In this document: in pieces, positions 15,235 through 25,022 of the stretch
Layout: every line of letters begins with the position of its first letter
How positions within the stretch are numbered: position 1 is the first letter of the stretch
From: Parapedobacter koreensis
GTDB taxonomy: Bacteria; Bacteroidota; Bacteroidia; Sphingobacteriales; Sphingobacteriaceae
Length of the DNA: 64,000 nt
Direction: 5' to 3'
Assembly: GCF_900109365.1 (NCBI RefSeq)
Contig: NZ_FNZR01000003.1
Coordinates: 186,001-250,000, forward strand
Notes under the pieces: model-generated
The model's database searches: none
What the model saw: only the letters and a program-made list of their open reading frames with translations
Told to the model about the DNA's origin: nothing
Position numbers and translations under genes: made by a program

Positions 15235-17991
15235 TTATTTAGCAACGTATAATTGGTTGAACAGCCATTTAAAGGTGCCATGCGGCTGTGCACGGAACGT
15301 GATTTCCGGCCCAAACGCATAAAGCTTGCCTTTGCCCACCGGAGCGGAGAATGCCGTGATACCGTTTTTCAGGTAATCAGCGCCCCATACCCAGCCACTG
15401 AGCAATGGATTGCTGTCGCCATACCAAGCCAAAGGTTTGACTCCTTGGCTTTTTGCACCTTCTTCCAGCTTGAATACCGGACTGTTGCTTGACATGACAC
15501 TTACCGTTTCGGGCATACCCCAGCCCGCTGGATCCGTAGTATCTGCAATTACTTGATGGATGCTGCCCGGGGCATAATATTGTTCGCCACGGAGCGGCCT
15601 TTCGCGGCCATCTTTATCCACTTCAACGAGGGCATTCTTGACCGGCAGGCCCAAATGGTAGGCTAGTGCCGTGCTGCTACCTACGGTAAATAATGTACCT
15701 CCAGCCTCTACAAAGGCTTTGAGCTGAGGAATGGATTTTTCAGCGGTAATATTGCCTATCATATGATGATACTTTTCAGGAATGTCCGCCAAATTCGGCC
15801 CTCGTCCGCCCCGCATGCCAGCGGCGTCGCCTGTCGAAACAGGTGGAATGCCGCCACCAATGAATAAGATGATGTCATACTTGTCGATTAAGTTGCCCTT
15901 ATCTATTTCCTGGGGGAAAATTAGTGAAAAAGTGTCAAAGTGGTACTGTTCTAATAGCCATCTGACCCAACCCGATGGCATGGAGCCGCCATAGCTGTCG
16001 AACAGCGCGATACGGCTGGGTTTGATTGCAGTCACGTTGCCCGGTTTCTTACTCGCCGGAATGGGTTTGATACCCAAGGTGTCCGCCATTTTTTGAAGGA
16101 TGGCCAATCCATTTGCGGGCACATAAAATGAGCCCGCGGGAGCACCGTTGTACGCTTCCTGGATGCGTGATACATTAATGCCCGCTGCCAGCAGCTTGTT
16201 TGCCGCAACAAACGAGTTGTTGACTTCCGAGCTCAACAAAAAGCCAGCAGATGACTTGCCGACGGTTTGCGCTGGGGGTGCCTGGATTTGCCCGTAAGGT
16301 ACGGCTTCGAATGGGCCATCAAAAGCGTCCTGGATGCGGTCATAGTCAATGCCGAATTGATAGGCAAGCGTCCATCCTGCCGCATCGTAGGGACGCACAG
16401 GGGGGCCACCCGGATATTCAAAGTCATTGGGGTGATCCTGAGGCTCGAACATGTCGAGGACATGCGGACGGAAAGCCTGTGCGGCCTTCACGACATACGA
16501 CCCCGCAGGATACGATTTTCCCGCTACCGTAAAATCGGAGGTAGCTTTATGGATAAGGATCCCTGATTTGATCAATGCGTTGACAAACTGTACCGCCCTG
16601 GGGAAATCGGTTTGGTCAGCAGGGATGATGTATCCCCGTGGGTCGCGCAAAACCGGATCGCTGAATACCTTTTCAAAGTATGATGCCGGAATGTTGTCCC
16701 TTGCGGAGTAGCGGGCAGATTGCTCCAACTGCTCCGTAGCTACCTTGTTCGCTGCTTTATCGGCCTCAAAGGTGCTTTCAATCTTGGCGACATAGCTCGG
16801 TTTGAGCGGCCAGTAGTCGGTACTGCCGCGCTCAATGGAATTACGCCCCATGGTATACATGTTGAAAAGCAGCTCATCGCCGAAACGGCTGGCATAATCC
16901 AGGATAGCATAATTCAGCGATACCGAATAATCAATCGATGTTTTAAAATGCCATTCCTGTGGGGTCACGGGATTAGGCGTGCCATTGTTCGGGATTAACC
17001 GCTCGGGTATCAACGGCACACTTGATGGCGTCGGATCGCCGATGATTTCGGTCAGGATACCGATGCTATTGTGGTAATAAGGGGCTGTGCGCAATCCCCC
17101 GTTCCACCAAGTAGAGAATACCGAGCCACTTAACCGGGTATAACCTGGCTTCTTTTCGACGTTGAGCCGGTTGATCATGGCCGCGGCTACGCCATCGATA
17201 CCGGTCATCAATACGGGATCCAATACGTAATTGAACGGATCGCGGTAGGGCGGGCCAGCTACCACTGCGCCGGCAGGTGCCGATTGGTGATGGTTATAAA
17301 TGATCTGTGGATTCCAATCGATGTATTGCAAGCGTGAGATGACCGTGCTTTCCATCAGATTATTCATGTAGAAATCCCGGTTGTTGTCATGGCCGACGTA
17401 CTTGTGGTAAAGTACCGGTGTATTTTTGTTCCGTTTCAACGGATCCTGCTGCTGCATGTACCAATTGGATACCAGTTCCTGCCCGTCAGGATTACAGTGG
17501 AACAGCAGAATCACCACCTCATCGAGGATTCGGAGATTTTCCGGATCATTGCGGCTCACCAGTTGGTAGAAGGTTTCAAACAGTTGGTGTGTGGCGACCA
17601 CTTCGGTGGCATGCAGTCCCCCATCAATCCATACGACGGGTTTTCCTGCAAGAGACAGTTCTTTGGCTTCCGCTTCCGAAATTTCCGCGCGGGCAAATTT
17701 TTGGGAGATTTCCTTGTACGTGTCTATCTTGGCCAGGTTTTCTGGCGAAGAAACGATAATCAGGTGCATGTCCCGTCCCTCGGAAGTTTTTCCGGCAAGT
17801 TCCATTTTTACCCGATCGGATAAAGCCGCAACTTTTTTGAAATAGGCTTCCGTTTGGGTGTAATTGGCCAGCTTGTAGTCATCCCCGATGGTAAACCCAA
17901 AGTGTTCCTTTGGCGATGGGATGTGCTGTGCAAAGACTTGCATCCCCACCAGGATGAAAGCCAACAATGATAACGTTGTACGTCTGAGCAT
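15235..17991 (-). CDS. M14 family zinc metallopeptidase (copy 2), secreted
   Basis: A 918-residue secreted peptidase from the ATG at 17991, which gives a clean signal peptide (RRTTLSLLAFILVGMQVFA); an upstream ATG at 18027 would add 12 residues. Zinc ligands are H127 and E130 (GGLHATE) and H234/H235 (YNHHQS); NPDG lies at 167-170. The C-terminal part mirrors copy 1, including the RWLLEQYHF and GGGIPP regions. The two M14 proteins share long identical blocks and probably arose by duplication around the M20 gene. Likely carboxypeptidase action on peptides in the periplasm or at the surface. Confidence 0.9.
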   Translation of the reverse strand: MLRRTTLSLLAFILVGMQVFAQHIPSPKEHFGFTIGDDYKLANYTQTEAYFKKVAALSDRVKMELAGKTSEGRDMHLIIVSSPENLAKIDTYKEISQKFARAEISEAEAKELSLAGKPVVWIDGGLHATEVVATHQLFETFYQLVSRNDPENLRILDEVVILLFHCNPDGQELVSNWYMQQQDPLKRNKNTPVLYHKYVGHDNNRDFYMNNLMESTVISRLQYIDWNPQIIYNHHQSAPAGAVVAGPPYRDPFNYVLDPVLMTGIDGVAAAMINRLNVEKKPGYTRLSGSVFSTWWNGGLRTAPYYHNSIGILTEIIGDPTPSSVPLIPERLIPNNGTPNPVTPQEWHFKTSIDYSVSLNYAILDYASRFGDELLFNMYTMGRNSIERGSTDYWPLKPSYVAKIESTFEADKAANKVATEQLEQSARYSARDNIPASYFEKVFSDPVLRDPRGYIIPADQTDFPRAVQFVNALIKSGILIHKATSDFTVAGKSYPAGSYVVKAAQAFRPHVLDMFEPQDHPNDFEYPGGPPVRPYDAAGWTLAYQFGIDYDRIQDAFDGPFEAVPYGQIQAPPAQTVGKSSAGFLLSSEVNNSFVAANKLLAAGINVSRIQEAYNGAPAGSFYVPANGLAILQKMADTLGIKPIPASKKPGNVTAIKPSRIALFDSYGGSMPSGWVRWLLEQYHFDTFSLIFPQEIDKGNLIDKYDIILFIGGGIPPVSTGDAAGMRGGRGPNLADIPEKYHHMIGNITAEKSIPQLKAFVEAGGTLFTVGSSTALAYHLGLPVKNALVEVDKDGRERPLRGEQYYAPGSIHQVIADTTDPAGWGMPETVSVMSSNSPVFKLEEGAKSQGVKPLAWYGDSNPLLSGWVWGADYLKNGITAFSAPVGKGKLYAFGPEITFRAQPHGTFKWLFNQLYVAK

Positions 17992-18030
17992 AGATTTTGG
18001 GGTTATAATGAAATCAGTTAGAAACATGCA

Positions 18031-18672
18031 TTATAAATTCTTAAAACGGACGCCCGTACGGCAATCACAGGGCTCACCTCTCGATTCGTCGCATGCATTG
18101 TCTTGAAATTGAACCAAACGGGTACCATCGGTCATGGTGATTGCAAACTTAAATAAAAAGTAATCATTTGGCTCAACTGTATCTAAATCGATACCGACAA
18201 TTTCTGCAAGTTCCGCTGGGGTATGGTTGAATGTTTTTGGAAACTCCGTCACGGTCTCGTACAGCATGTCCGAGCTTCGGATGGTACTTGGCAGCGGAAA
18301 TTGCCGGATATTGGGCCATACACCGGCCAACGATAAGGTAATCGGGTAAGCAGGCGGGCTTGATTCCCGTTTGTTGAAACTGACATACACATCAATGGAT
18401 TGCGCATGCACACGGCCTCCCGCATCATAATAGTCGAGCGTCCACTCGAATTCCTGTGTAGTGGCGTAATCGGCATCGGCCATGTTGAAAAACGAAACGT
18501 TGGCGGTTTGATAGGTAGGTAGTGCTGATTTTTCGATATTGATGGTCACTTTCGGAGTGGCCGCTATCTTAAACTGTTCCCAGTCATAGTCCACATCCTT
18601 GCAGGAGTTGGCCAGCAATGCCGTTGCTGCGAACAAACTGTATATTAATGCCTTTTTCATCTTCCTATTCAT
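18031..18672 (-). CDS. Small surface lipoprotein of the SusCD locus, unknown function
   Basis: A 213-residue predicted lipoprotein: basic N-terminus, hydrophobic core and lipobox LANSC with the cysteine at C24. The mature part has alternating beta-strand patterns (TPKVTINIEKS, FEWTLDYYDAGGRV) and ends in a Cys-rich tail (NACDESRGEPCDC). I do not recognise a named family. It lies 38 bases after susD and just before the M14 gene, where other loci encode a surface ligand-binding protein, so a role in capturing the substrate is possible (inference). Confidence 0.75.
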   Translation of the reverse strand: MNRKMKKALIYSLFAATALLANSCKDVDYDWEQFKIAATPKVTINIEKSALPTYQTANVSFFNMADADYATTQEFEWTLDYYDAGGRVHAQSIDVYVSFNKRESSPPAYPITLSLAGVWPNIRQFPLPSTIRSSDMLYETVTEFPKTFNHTPAELAEIVGIDLDTVEPNDYFLFKFAITMTDGTRLVQFQDNACDESRGEPCDCRTGVRFKNL

Positions 18673-18710
18673 ATTGAGGTTCTTCTTTAGTTATAATATC
18701 CTTACCTGAT

Positions 18711-20357
18711 TTAGTCGTTTACATCCCAAAACACCGGTGTAAATTGCTGTTTGCGTTGAAACTCATCACGGATGGCGATGACGGTTTCGTTGGATGTCAA
18801 TTCGGTTTCCGAATAGTAAAAGCGCATGGGAAATTCATCCAGCGGAGCCAATAGTTCTTCCAATTCGGGCAATCCGGTGCGCCGGTAGTCATTGTAGGCT
18901 TCCACGCCGTTGCCATAGAGCGCGATCCACTTCTGCATCATCAGCAGTTCCATTTTTCCGACCGCATCGGCTGCATCAAATTGTTCGCCAATGCGGTTGG
19001 CAAAGCCCGTGATGTTGGCAGCCGGTATGGCCTGCCCGCCGTTGCTGGTTGATACCGTATTCACCAGCATCAGATGCGCTTCCACGCCATCCATCAGGAG
19101 CTGTTTGACGTCTTCGCCGGTATTTAAAGTCAATGCCGCTTCTGCGCGGATGAACTTGACCATGAAGTTGGTCAAGAGGGGCAATATGCCACCTCCGGTA
19201 CCATCACCATTCGTGAAGAGTGCTACCTTGAAGGAATTGCTGGTGGTGCCTGTTACGGCACCATCGTTGTTAAGGTATATATTTTCGGTGGTGAGTGAGG
19301 GGATCATGCCGTTGTCGTATAAGCCGGCCGCCGGGTAGATACCTACAATGGCGCGGGTATTCAAATCGGCGGGTGATGCCGTGCCGTCCCCTGGGTAGCG
19401 GCCATAATAACCTTCGCCGTTGGTGGAATTGGCTAATCCGCGAGTTTCGTCCATCCGGAAGATATAATAACGCAACCGTGGGTCGTCCTGCGCTTTTAAG
19501 CGATCGATGAGCGGCATGCTTACGTAACCGCCGCGGCCGGTATTGTACCAGCTAACAAACCACGGATGGCGTGTATTAGGTGCTATGGTCGTACCGTATT
19601 GGAATGTGAAATCTTGGCTATTATCGGCTATCAGTTCGTCCGCTTCAGCGATCAACGCCTTGATGCCGGCCGCTGCTCGGGCCGGATCCACGAGGCGGAT
19701 TTGATTCAGCATCTTTAGCTTGAGGGACTTGCCCATCCGGCTCCATTTTTCCGCGGATCCTTGGAAAAAAAGATCGGCAGACGAACTGACTGAAAACCCT
19801 TTGTCGATATCGGCCAGGGCCTCGTCAATTACAGAGAACAAGCTTTCGTAGATGTCCGCGCCGTTATCAAAAACAGGATTTGGAAATTCTCCGCCTGCCT
19901 GTGAATAGGGGATATCGCCCCACACATCTACCATAATACTGTATAAGTATGCTTTTTGCAGCTTAGCAATGGCCACGTATCCCCATTCTCCCTGCTCGGT
20001 TCCCACCCGGATGATGGTCTCCAAATCGGGAATCGTACCTGTGTAAAATCCGGACCAAGAGCTTGAAAACGAGCCGCCGGTCTGGTTCCAGCGATTGAGC
20101 GGCCCAGAGGCAAATTGCTGGGAGACACTGGTTGATCCGCCATTTAAACCGTTTGACGCACTCGAACCACCAAAGTTGCCAGCTAGTGAAAGCTGCGTGG
20201 CCGGAAGCAAGAGGCTCAACGTTGGCGTGGTTGGATTGTTCGGGTCGTCATTAATGTCGACGAACTTTTCACACGATGCGGTGAAAATACCTACCAGTAG
20301 GATACCGAGGTAGGTGCTAAGATTTTTTATATGAAGATAGCTATGTTTTCTTTTCAT
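18711..20357 (-). CDS. SusD/RagB-like nutrient-binding lipoprotein
   Basis: A 548-residue outer-membrane lipoprotein: lipobox FTASC with the cysteine at C29, followed by the KFVDINDDPNNPTTPT start that marks the SusD-like_2 subfamily. Helical TPR-like segments follow (KLQKAYLYSIMVDVWGDIPYSQA, EKWSRMGKSLKLKMLNQIRL). The C-terminus has the QKWIALYGNGVEAYNDYRRTGLPEL motif seen in this group. The protein forms the lid over the SusC barrel, whose gene ends 29 bases upstream. In this locus the ligand is probably peptide, because the downstream genes are peptidases. Confidence 0.94.
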   Translation of the reverse strand: MKRKHSYLHIKNLSTYLGILLVGIFTASCEKFVDINDDPNNPTTPTLSLLLPATQLSLAGNFGGSSASNGLNGGSTSVSQQFASGPLNRWNQTGGSFSSSWSGFYTGTIPDLETIIRVGTEQGEWGYVAIAKLQKAYLYSIMVDVWGDIPYSQAGGEFPNPVFDNGADIYESLFSVIDEALADIDKGFSVSSSADLFFQGSAEKWSRMGKSLKLKMLNQIRLVDPARAAAGIKALIAEADELIADNSQDFTFQYGTTIAPNTRHPWFVSWYNTGRGGYVSMPLIDRLKAQDDPRLRYYIFRMDETRGLANSTNGEGYYGRYPGDGTASPADLNTRAIVGIYPAAGLYDNGMIPSLTTENIYLNNDGAVTGTTSNSFKVALFTNGDGTGGGILPLLTNFMVKFIRAEAALTLNTGEDVKQLLMDGVEAHLMLVNTVSTSNGGQAIPAANITGFANRIGEQFDAADAVGKMELLMMQKWIALYGNGVEAYNDYRRTGLPELEELLAPLDEFPMRFYYSETELTSNETVIAIRDEFQRKQQFTPVFWDVND

Positions 20358-20386
20358 GTCCTTATCGTTTAAGGGAGTAGTGCATA

Positions 20387-23300
20387 TTAGAAACTGAATC
20401 GGAGGTTTACTCCATATCGGCGGCTGGTCGGTACGCCGCCGCCATCTGTGCCCGCGTTGTTGCCGGAGGTGGTACTCACTTCAGGATCGTAATTCATATA
20501 TTTTGGGAAGTTTGGTGCTTTGTACCACAGGTTGCGCCCGCTGATGGAGATGAAAGCCGAACCAAACGGTGATTTTTCCAGCCATTTGGAAGGAATACGG
20601 TATCCCAATGAAACTTCGCGAAGCCTGAAGACCGTTGCATCAAACACAGTGCCTTCTGCAATGCCTCCCGGCCCGAAACCACTGGTAAAGTAGTAGTCGA
20701 TAACCGGGATGGCCGTGTTATTGGGGATTTTGTCGCCGTTCTCATCGAGTAGCGGTTGTAATGTGTTCACGTCGCCCAACACACCGGGACCGATATACAG
20801 CAACTCGCGGTCTTCAGTATCCCGGGATACCCCACGGGCCATGGCTTCTCCGATTCCATCGGTATAGATGGCACCCCCTTCTTTCCAGTCAAACAGCACA
20901 TCCAAGGTAACCCCCTTATACGAAAGGGTATTGCTGATGCCTACCATAAACTTGGGTGCAGGATTGCCTATTGGACCGCTCACCCCAGAAGAGATGGGTT
21001 TGCCGGTTTGTGGGTTGACTAAGATATTCCCTTCATCGTCACGCGCATACCGGCCGCGGTAAATCTGGCCATAGGGCTGCCCCGGGATGTGTACGTTATT
21101 TCCGTATACCAATTGAGCATATTCCCCTAAGTCGTCTACCATGTTGTTGTTGCGGGTGAAGTTGGCATTGATATCCCAGTTGAAGCCATTGCCATTGCGG
21201 AAGGGCGTGCCGGATAGCATCACTTCCACGCCACGGTTGGACGTTTGGCCCAAATTGATGATCCGGCTCGTGTAGCCTGTGGACGGCGGTGCATCCACGG
21301 TGAAGATCTGCTGTGTACTCCGCTTGTGGTAGTACGTCACATCCAAGGTGGCCCTGCGGTTGAAGAACTGCATTTCCGTGCCGATCTCAAATTCAGTGAT
21401 GAATTCCGGCTTCAAGTTGGCGTTGGTAAGCGCATTGGATAGAGTGAGGGTACTCACGTTGGATGCTGTACCATTTGAGAATGGCGAGTCCAGCCCGCCA
21501 AAGGATTGGTTGGCGTTATAGACATTCGTGGTGAGGTAGGGCGAGGCTTCGTTTCCCACGCGCGTATAGCCAATGCGGAATGTTCCGAAGGAGAGGACGT
21601 CACTTTGTATTTTAAACGCATTCGTGTAGTTGAACGAGGCGTTTGCACCGCCATAAAAATAACTTCTGTTTTCTTTAGGCAGGGTGGAAGAGACGTCGTT
21701 TCGCCCGACGAGGTTGAGCGATAGGAAATCCTTGTAATCGATGGTGATATCGCCGAAAAAGGCATAATACCGCTGTTTGATCCGGGCACGGTTGTTTGGT
21801 AAGTTGCCGAGCGTGATGGTTGATGTGTTACTGATGTCATTGATCCCGCGCGTAATGATGTCGTTGCCATCAAATACCGAACGGTTGGTCATCCGCTGGT
21901 TAATGTTGTTGCCGAAGATGGCCCTGATGGAGTAGTCGGTCGCAAACGACTTCGTTACAGTCAGCAACAACGTGTTGTCCATTTCTTGCCGATAAATATT
22001 ATCTGCGCTCATTGAACCATTGGCATATACGGAAGAGCCCCGCCCCAAGACACTTAACCGCCTATCCGTATAGGCATTGAAACCTACGGAGTTTTGGATA
22101 TTCAGCCATTCCAGCGGATCATAGCCCAATACAAAATTGCCATAATACCGATCGACGTTGCTGGTAGAAGGGCTGTGAGCGACCGACCAATAGGGATTAT
22201 CCAAGCCTGCCCGTGCGTATACGTTATCCCCGGCCGGTGTTTCATAGGGTAATCCGGCCAAATCGTAGCTGGTTGGCAGGAAATATAAGTTGCTCATGAC
22301 ATTTCCGCTGCCCCCGATAGGCGGGGCTGTTTGGTCGGTCATGACGTAGTTAATGGTTCCGCTGGCATAGAAATTATTTTCCATGCGGACATTGCCCCCT
22401 ATGTTAATGGACGTACGAGCAATGCTATTGCCGGGGACGATACCTTCATTTTTGGTACGGCTGAGGCCCGCCGTAAAATTCCCCTTTTCACTGCCGCTGT
22501 TGATACTTAGTGCCGTTTCCAGCACACCGCCTGTCCTAAAAAAGGCATCCTGCGCTTGCCCAGCATAAGAGCGGTAAGGTACTTGCACCGGGGTGACACC
22601 ATCGGCTTCAAAGAACTCCGGGAAATCTGCCGCCGATACCAAGGTGGCCAACGGGTGGGGGATGGTAGCCCTGGAGCTATAAGCCGAGCCGGAGGAGCCG
22701 TACACGCCATCGCGGTAATCAAAGTTGGTGCCTTGGCCATAGATCTGCTGATAATCCGGTAGGCCTGCTATCTCTTCCATGGAATAGGAGGTGTTGACAG
22801 TGATTTCCGTTCCTTTCCGGCTCCTTTTGGCCGAAGCCTTGGTCGTGATGATAATCGCCCCATTAGCAGCCCGCGAGCCGTAAAGTGCGGCAGCCGCAGC
22901 GCCCTTCAATACCGTAATGCTTTGGATGTTGTTGGGATCGATGTCAAACGCCCGGCTGGCGGTCGTTTGATTGCCTTGCGTATTGCGCTGGCCAACCCGA
23001 TCGAAGGTGGAATTATCAAAAGGAATTCCATCCACTACATAAAGTGGCTGGTTGTTGTTTCCTAAGGAAGAGTTGCCGCGGATGCTGATGTTGGTCGATC
23101 CGCCAGCCACGCCACCACCACCTTGGATATTCACCCCGGCTACTTTTCCGGTGAGTGCCCGTACCGGATCTGGCTCGTTCTTCTGCGCCAACGCGTCGGC
23201 GTTTACCGTTGATACGGAATAACCCAACGTGTTGGACTTCCGTTCGATACCGGCAGCGGTGACCACGACTTCGCTGAGTTCGAGTTGATCCGGTTTCAGA

Positions 23301-23893
23301 CTTACATTGAGGGTATTGGCGTTGCTTAATGGCTCGGTGACGTCCACATAGCCCACAAAGTGGAAGGTTAGTGATGTTGCCGTTGGAGGCGCGGTAATCC
23401 GGTATTGCCCGGCATTGTCCGTAGATGTACTGATGGTTGTTCCTGTTATGGTGACGGATACCCCCGCAATCGGTTCGCCAGCTTCATCCGTCACCTTGCC
23501 GGTGATGGGGCGTTCTTGTTGCCCGGTAATGTCATTGTCTTTATAAACAATGTAAAAATTATTACCGTTGTGTTTATAGTGCAGGTCGGTGTTTTGCAAA
23601 AGGAGATCCATGAGTTCGGGAACCGCCATTTCCTGATGGTTATGCAACACGTCTGCCGCGACCCGATGTCCACTTACCAATCCACTCCGGTAGGCGATGG
23701 ATATGCCATGGCTTTGTTCGAGTGACAGGAAGGCATCACGCATTTCCATCTCTTCCCCCTCGTTGTCAGCATGCCGTGGATTATTCCGGACTTCGAATCT
23801 TGCGTTGTGCGCTATCAATTGCGCCCGCAACGGATTGCTTCCCAAAATGAGGGTGAGCAGCAAACCGCAAGATAGGGTAAAAAATCTACGCAT
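20387..23893 (-). CDS. SusC/RagA-type TonB-linked outer-membrane transporter with STN domain
   Basis: A 1168-residue receptor. After the signal peptide (about 1-25) comes an STN (secretin/TonB short N-terminal) domain at about 50-118, a CarboxypepD_reg-like domain at about 128-205 (ITGKVTDEAGEPIAGVSVTI), the plug (about 215-350, with SIRGNSSLGNNNQPLYVVDGIPF and ITVLKGAAAAALYGSRAANG), and a 22-strand barrel to the C-terminal GVNLRFSF. The STN domain is what contacts a FecR anti-sigma protein, and a fecR gene lies directly upstream (157 bases). The transporter should therefore both import the ligand and signal its presence. Confidence 0.96.
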   Translation of the reverse strand: MRRFFTLSCGLLLTLILGSNPLRAQLIAHNARFEVRNNPRHADNEGEEMEMRDAFLSLEQSHGISIAYRSGLVSGHRVAADVLHNHQEMAVPELMDLLLQNTDLHYKHNGNNFYIVYKDNDITGQQERPITGKVTDEAGEPIAGVSVTITGTTISTSTDNAGQYRITAPPTATSLTFHFVGYVDVTEPLSNANTLNVSLKPDQLELSEVVVTAAGIERKSNTLGYSVSTVNADALAQKNEPDPVRALTGKVAGVNIQGGGGVAGGSTNISIRGNSSLGNNNQPLYVVDGIPFDNSTFDRVGQRNTQGNQTTASRAFDIDPNNIQSITVLKGAAAAALYGSRAANGAIIITTKASAKRSRKGTEITVNTSYSMEEIAGLPDYQQIYGQGTNFDYRDGVYGSSGSAYSSRATIPHPLATLVSAADFPEFFEADGVTPVQVPYRSYAGQAQDAFFRTGGVLETALSINSGSEKGNFTAGLSRTKNEGIVPGNSIARTSINIGGNVRMENNFYASGTINYVMTDQTAPPIGGSGNVMSNLYFLPTSYDLAGLPYETPAGDNVYARAGLDNPYWSVAHSPSTSNVDRYYGNFVLGYDPLEWLNIQNSVGFNAYTDRRLSVLGRGSSVYANGSMSADNIYRQEMDNTLLLTVTKSFATDYSIRAIFGNNINQRMTNRSVFDGNDIITRGINDISNTSTITLGNLPNNRARIKQRYYAFFGDITIDYKDFLSLNLVGRNDVSSTLPKENRSYFYGGANASFNYTNAFKIQSDVLSFGTFRIGYTRVGNEASPYLTTNVYNANQSFGGLDSPFSNGTASNVSTLTLSNALTNANLKPEFITEFEIGTEMQFFNRRATLDVTYYHKRSTQQIFTVDAPPSTGYTSRIINLGQTSNRGVEVMLSGTPFRNGNGFNWDINANFTRNNNMVDDLGEYAQLVYGNNVHIPGQPYGQIYRGRYARDDEGNILVNPQTGKPISSGVSGPIGNPAPKFMVGISNTLSYKGVTLDVLFDWKEGGAIYTDGIGEAMARGVSRDTEDRELLYIGPGVLGDVNTLQPLLDENGDKIPNNTAIPVIDYYFTSGFGPGGIAEGTVFDATVFRLREVSLGYRIPSKWLEKSPFGSAFISISGRNLWYKAPNFPKYMNYDPEVSTTSGNNAGTDGGGVPTSRRYGVNLRFSF

Positions 23894-24050
23894 AGTACTT
23901 AATTGAGTTTGTTAATTAGTTAAATTAATGTTGTTTAGCTACTGCAATAACCTCCCCTTGGCACCCGTGCACAAGCATGGAGCCTCACTTATCATCCGTG
24001 AGTTAATTTTAGTTTGTTTATGAATGAATAACCCGGTCGTGCCGTATGCG

Positions 24051-25022
24051 TTACTGGGTTGTAAGAACGTATTGCTTTTCTTCGTTGGTATCTGTAATAA
24101 CCAATCCGTATAGTGTAATTATGTGATTCAAAAGCTGTTGCCGATCGTTGACGACCGGTATTGAACCTGAGGCCTTTCGCGTCAATGCGCTATCCTGCAA
24201 AACCACCGTCTGTATATCATACGTTTCAGCAAGCAATGCCTGGATTTCCGCAAACGACGTCTGGTCCAATAGGATTTTATGGTCTTGCCAAGCGAAATGT
24301 TCAATGGCCTTCTGGTTGATTTTTTTGGTTATTCCATGGGGTATCTGTTGGCCAAGGTAAACCACGTCATTGGGTTCCATTGCTATGATTTCCTCTGATT
24401 TCCCTTTGCGTGTATGATGCAACCTTATTTTGCCGCTTTTCAGTGCGATTTGGGTTCCCGATGTGCGCTTTTGAACATTGAACTCCGTACCGACCACCTC
24501 GATGGATAGCGTGTCTGCGAGATGAACGACAAACCGTTGCCGGTCTTTTTTCTTGGTTACCTTAAATGAAGCCTCGCCATCAAGCCATATTTCCCGGTTT
24601 TCATCCGTGGTATAGGCGATGGTGGAGTTGCCGTTGAGCACGACTTCGGAATCATCAGGAAGAACTATAGCCTTGATTTCGCCATAGGCTGTTTGGAAGG
24701 TTGCATGCCGTTGGTGCCAAGTATTAAAGAAGGGAAACGCAATGGCCAATAGTACAACTGCTGCAGCTGCGTATAACCAACTCGATTTCTTGGCAAGTCG
24801 CCTTACTATCGTCGGTTTTGAGTTTGCTGTTGCTATCCGACGTTTTATTTGCTGAAACATGCTTTTTTCAAGCGCGAGCCGCCTTTCAGCATCCAGATCC
24901 GTTGTATACGGTCTCGATCCTTCGTGCATATTGTACCAATCCATCAATTGTTGTTCTTCCGATGGAGTACATGTTCCGATAAGGTACTTGTCGATTAATA
25001 TTTCGAGTGTTTTATTGTCCAT
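24051..25022 (-). CDS. FecR family anti-sigma factor
   Basis: A 323-residue inner-membrane protein. The N-terminal cytoplasmic part (about 1-80) would bind an ECF sigma factor, a single helix lies at about 82-104, the periplasmic FecR domain at about 112-205 (YGEIKAIVLPDDSEVVLNGNS, WLDGEASFKV, EVVGTEFNVQ), and a DUF4974 domain at about 245-320. It is the first gene before the STN-bearing SusC. Unusually, no sigma gene precedes it: the 520 bases upstream hold no credible coding region. The nearest FecI-like gene is at 10336-10884. Confidence 0.94.
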   Translation of the reverse strand: MDNKTLEILIDKYLIGTCTPSEEQQLMDWYNMHEGSRPYTTDLDAERRLALEKSMFQQIKRRIATANSKPTIVRRLAKKSSWLYAAAAVVLLAIAFPFFNTWHQRHATFQTAYGEIKAIVLPDDSEVVLNGNSTIAYTTDENREIWLDGEASFKVTKKKDRQRFVVHLADTLSIEVVGTEFNVQKRTSGTQIALKSGKIRLHHTRKGKSEEIIAMEPNDVVYLGQQIPHGITKKINQKAIEHFAWQDHKILLDQTSFAEIQALLAETYDIQTVVLQDSALTRKASGSIPVVNDRQQLLNHIITLYGLVITDTNEEKQYVLTTQ

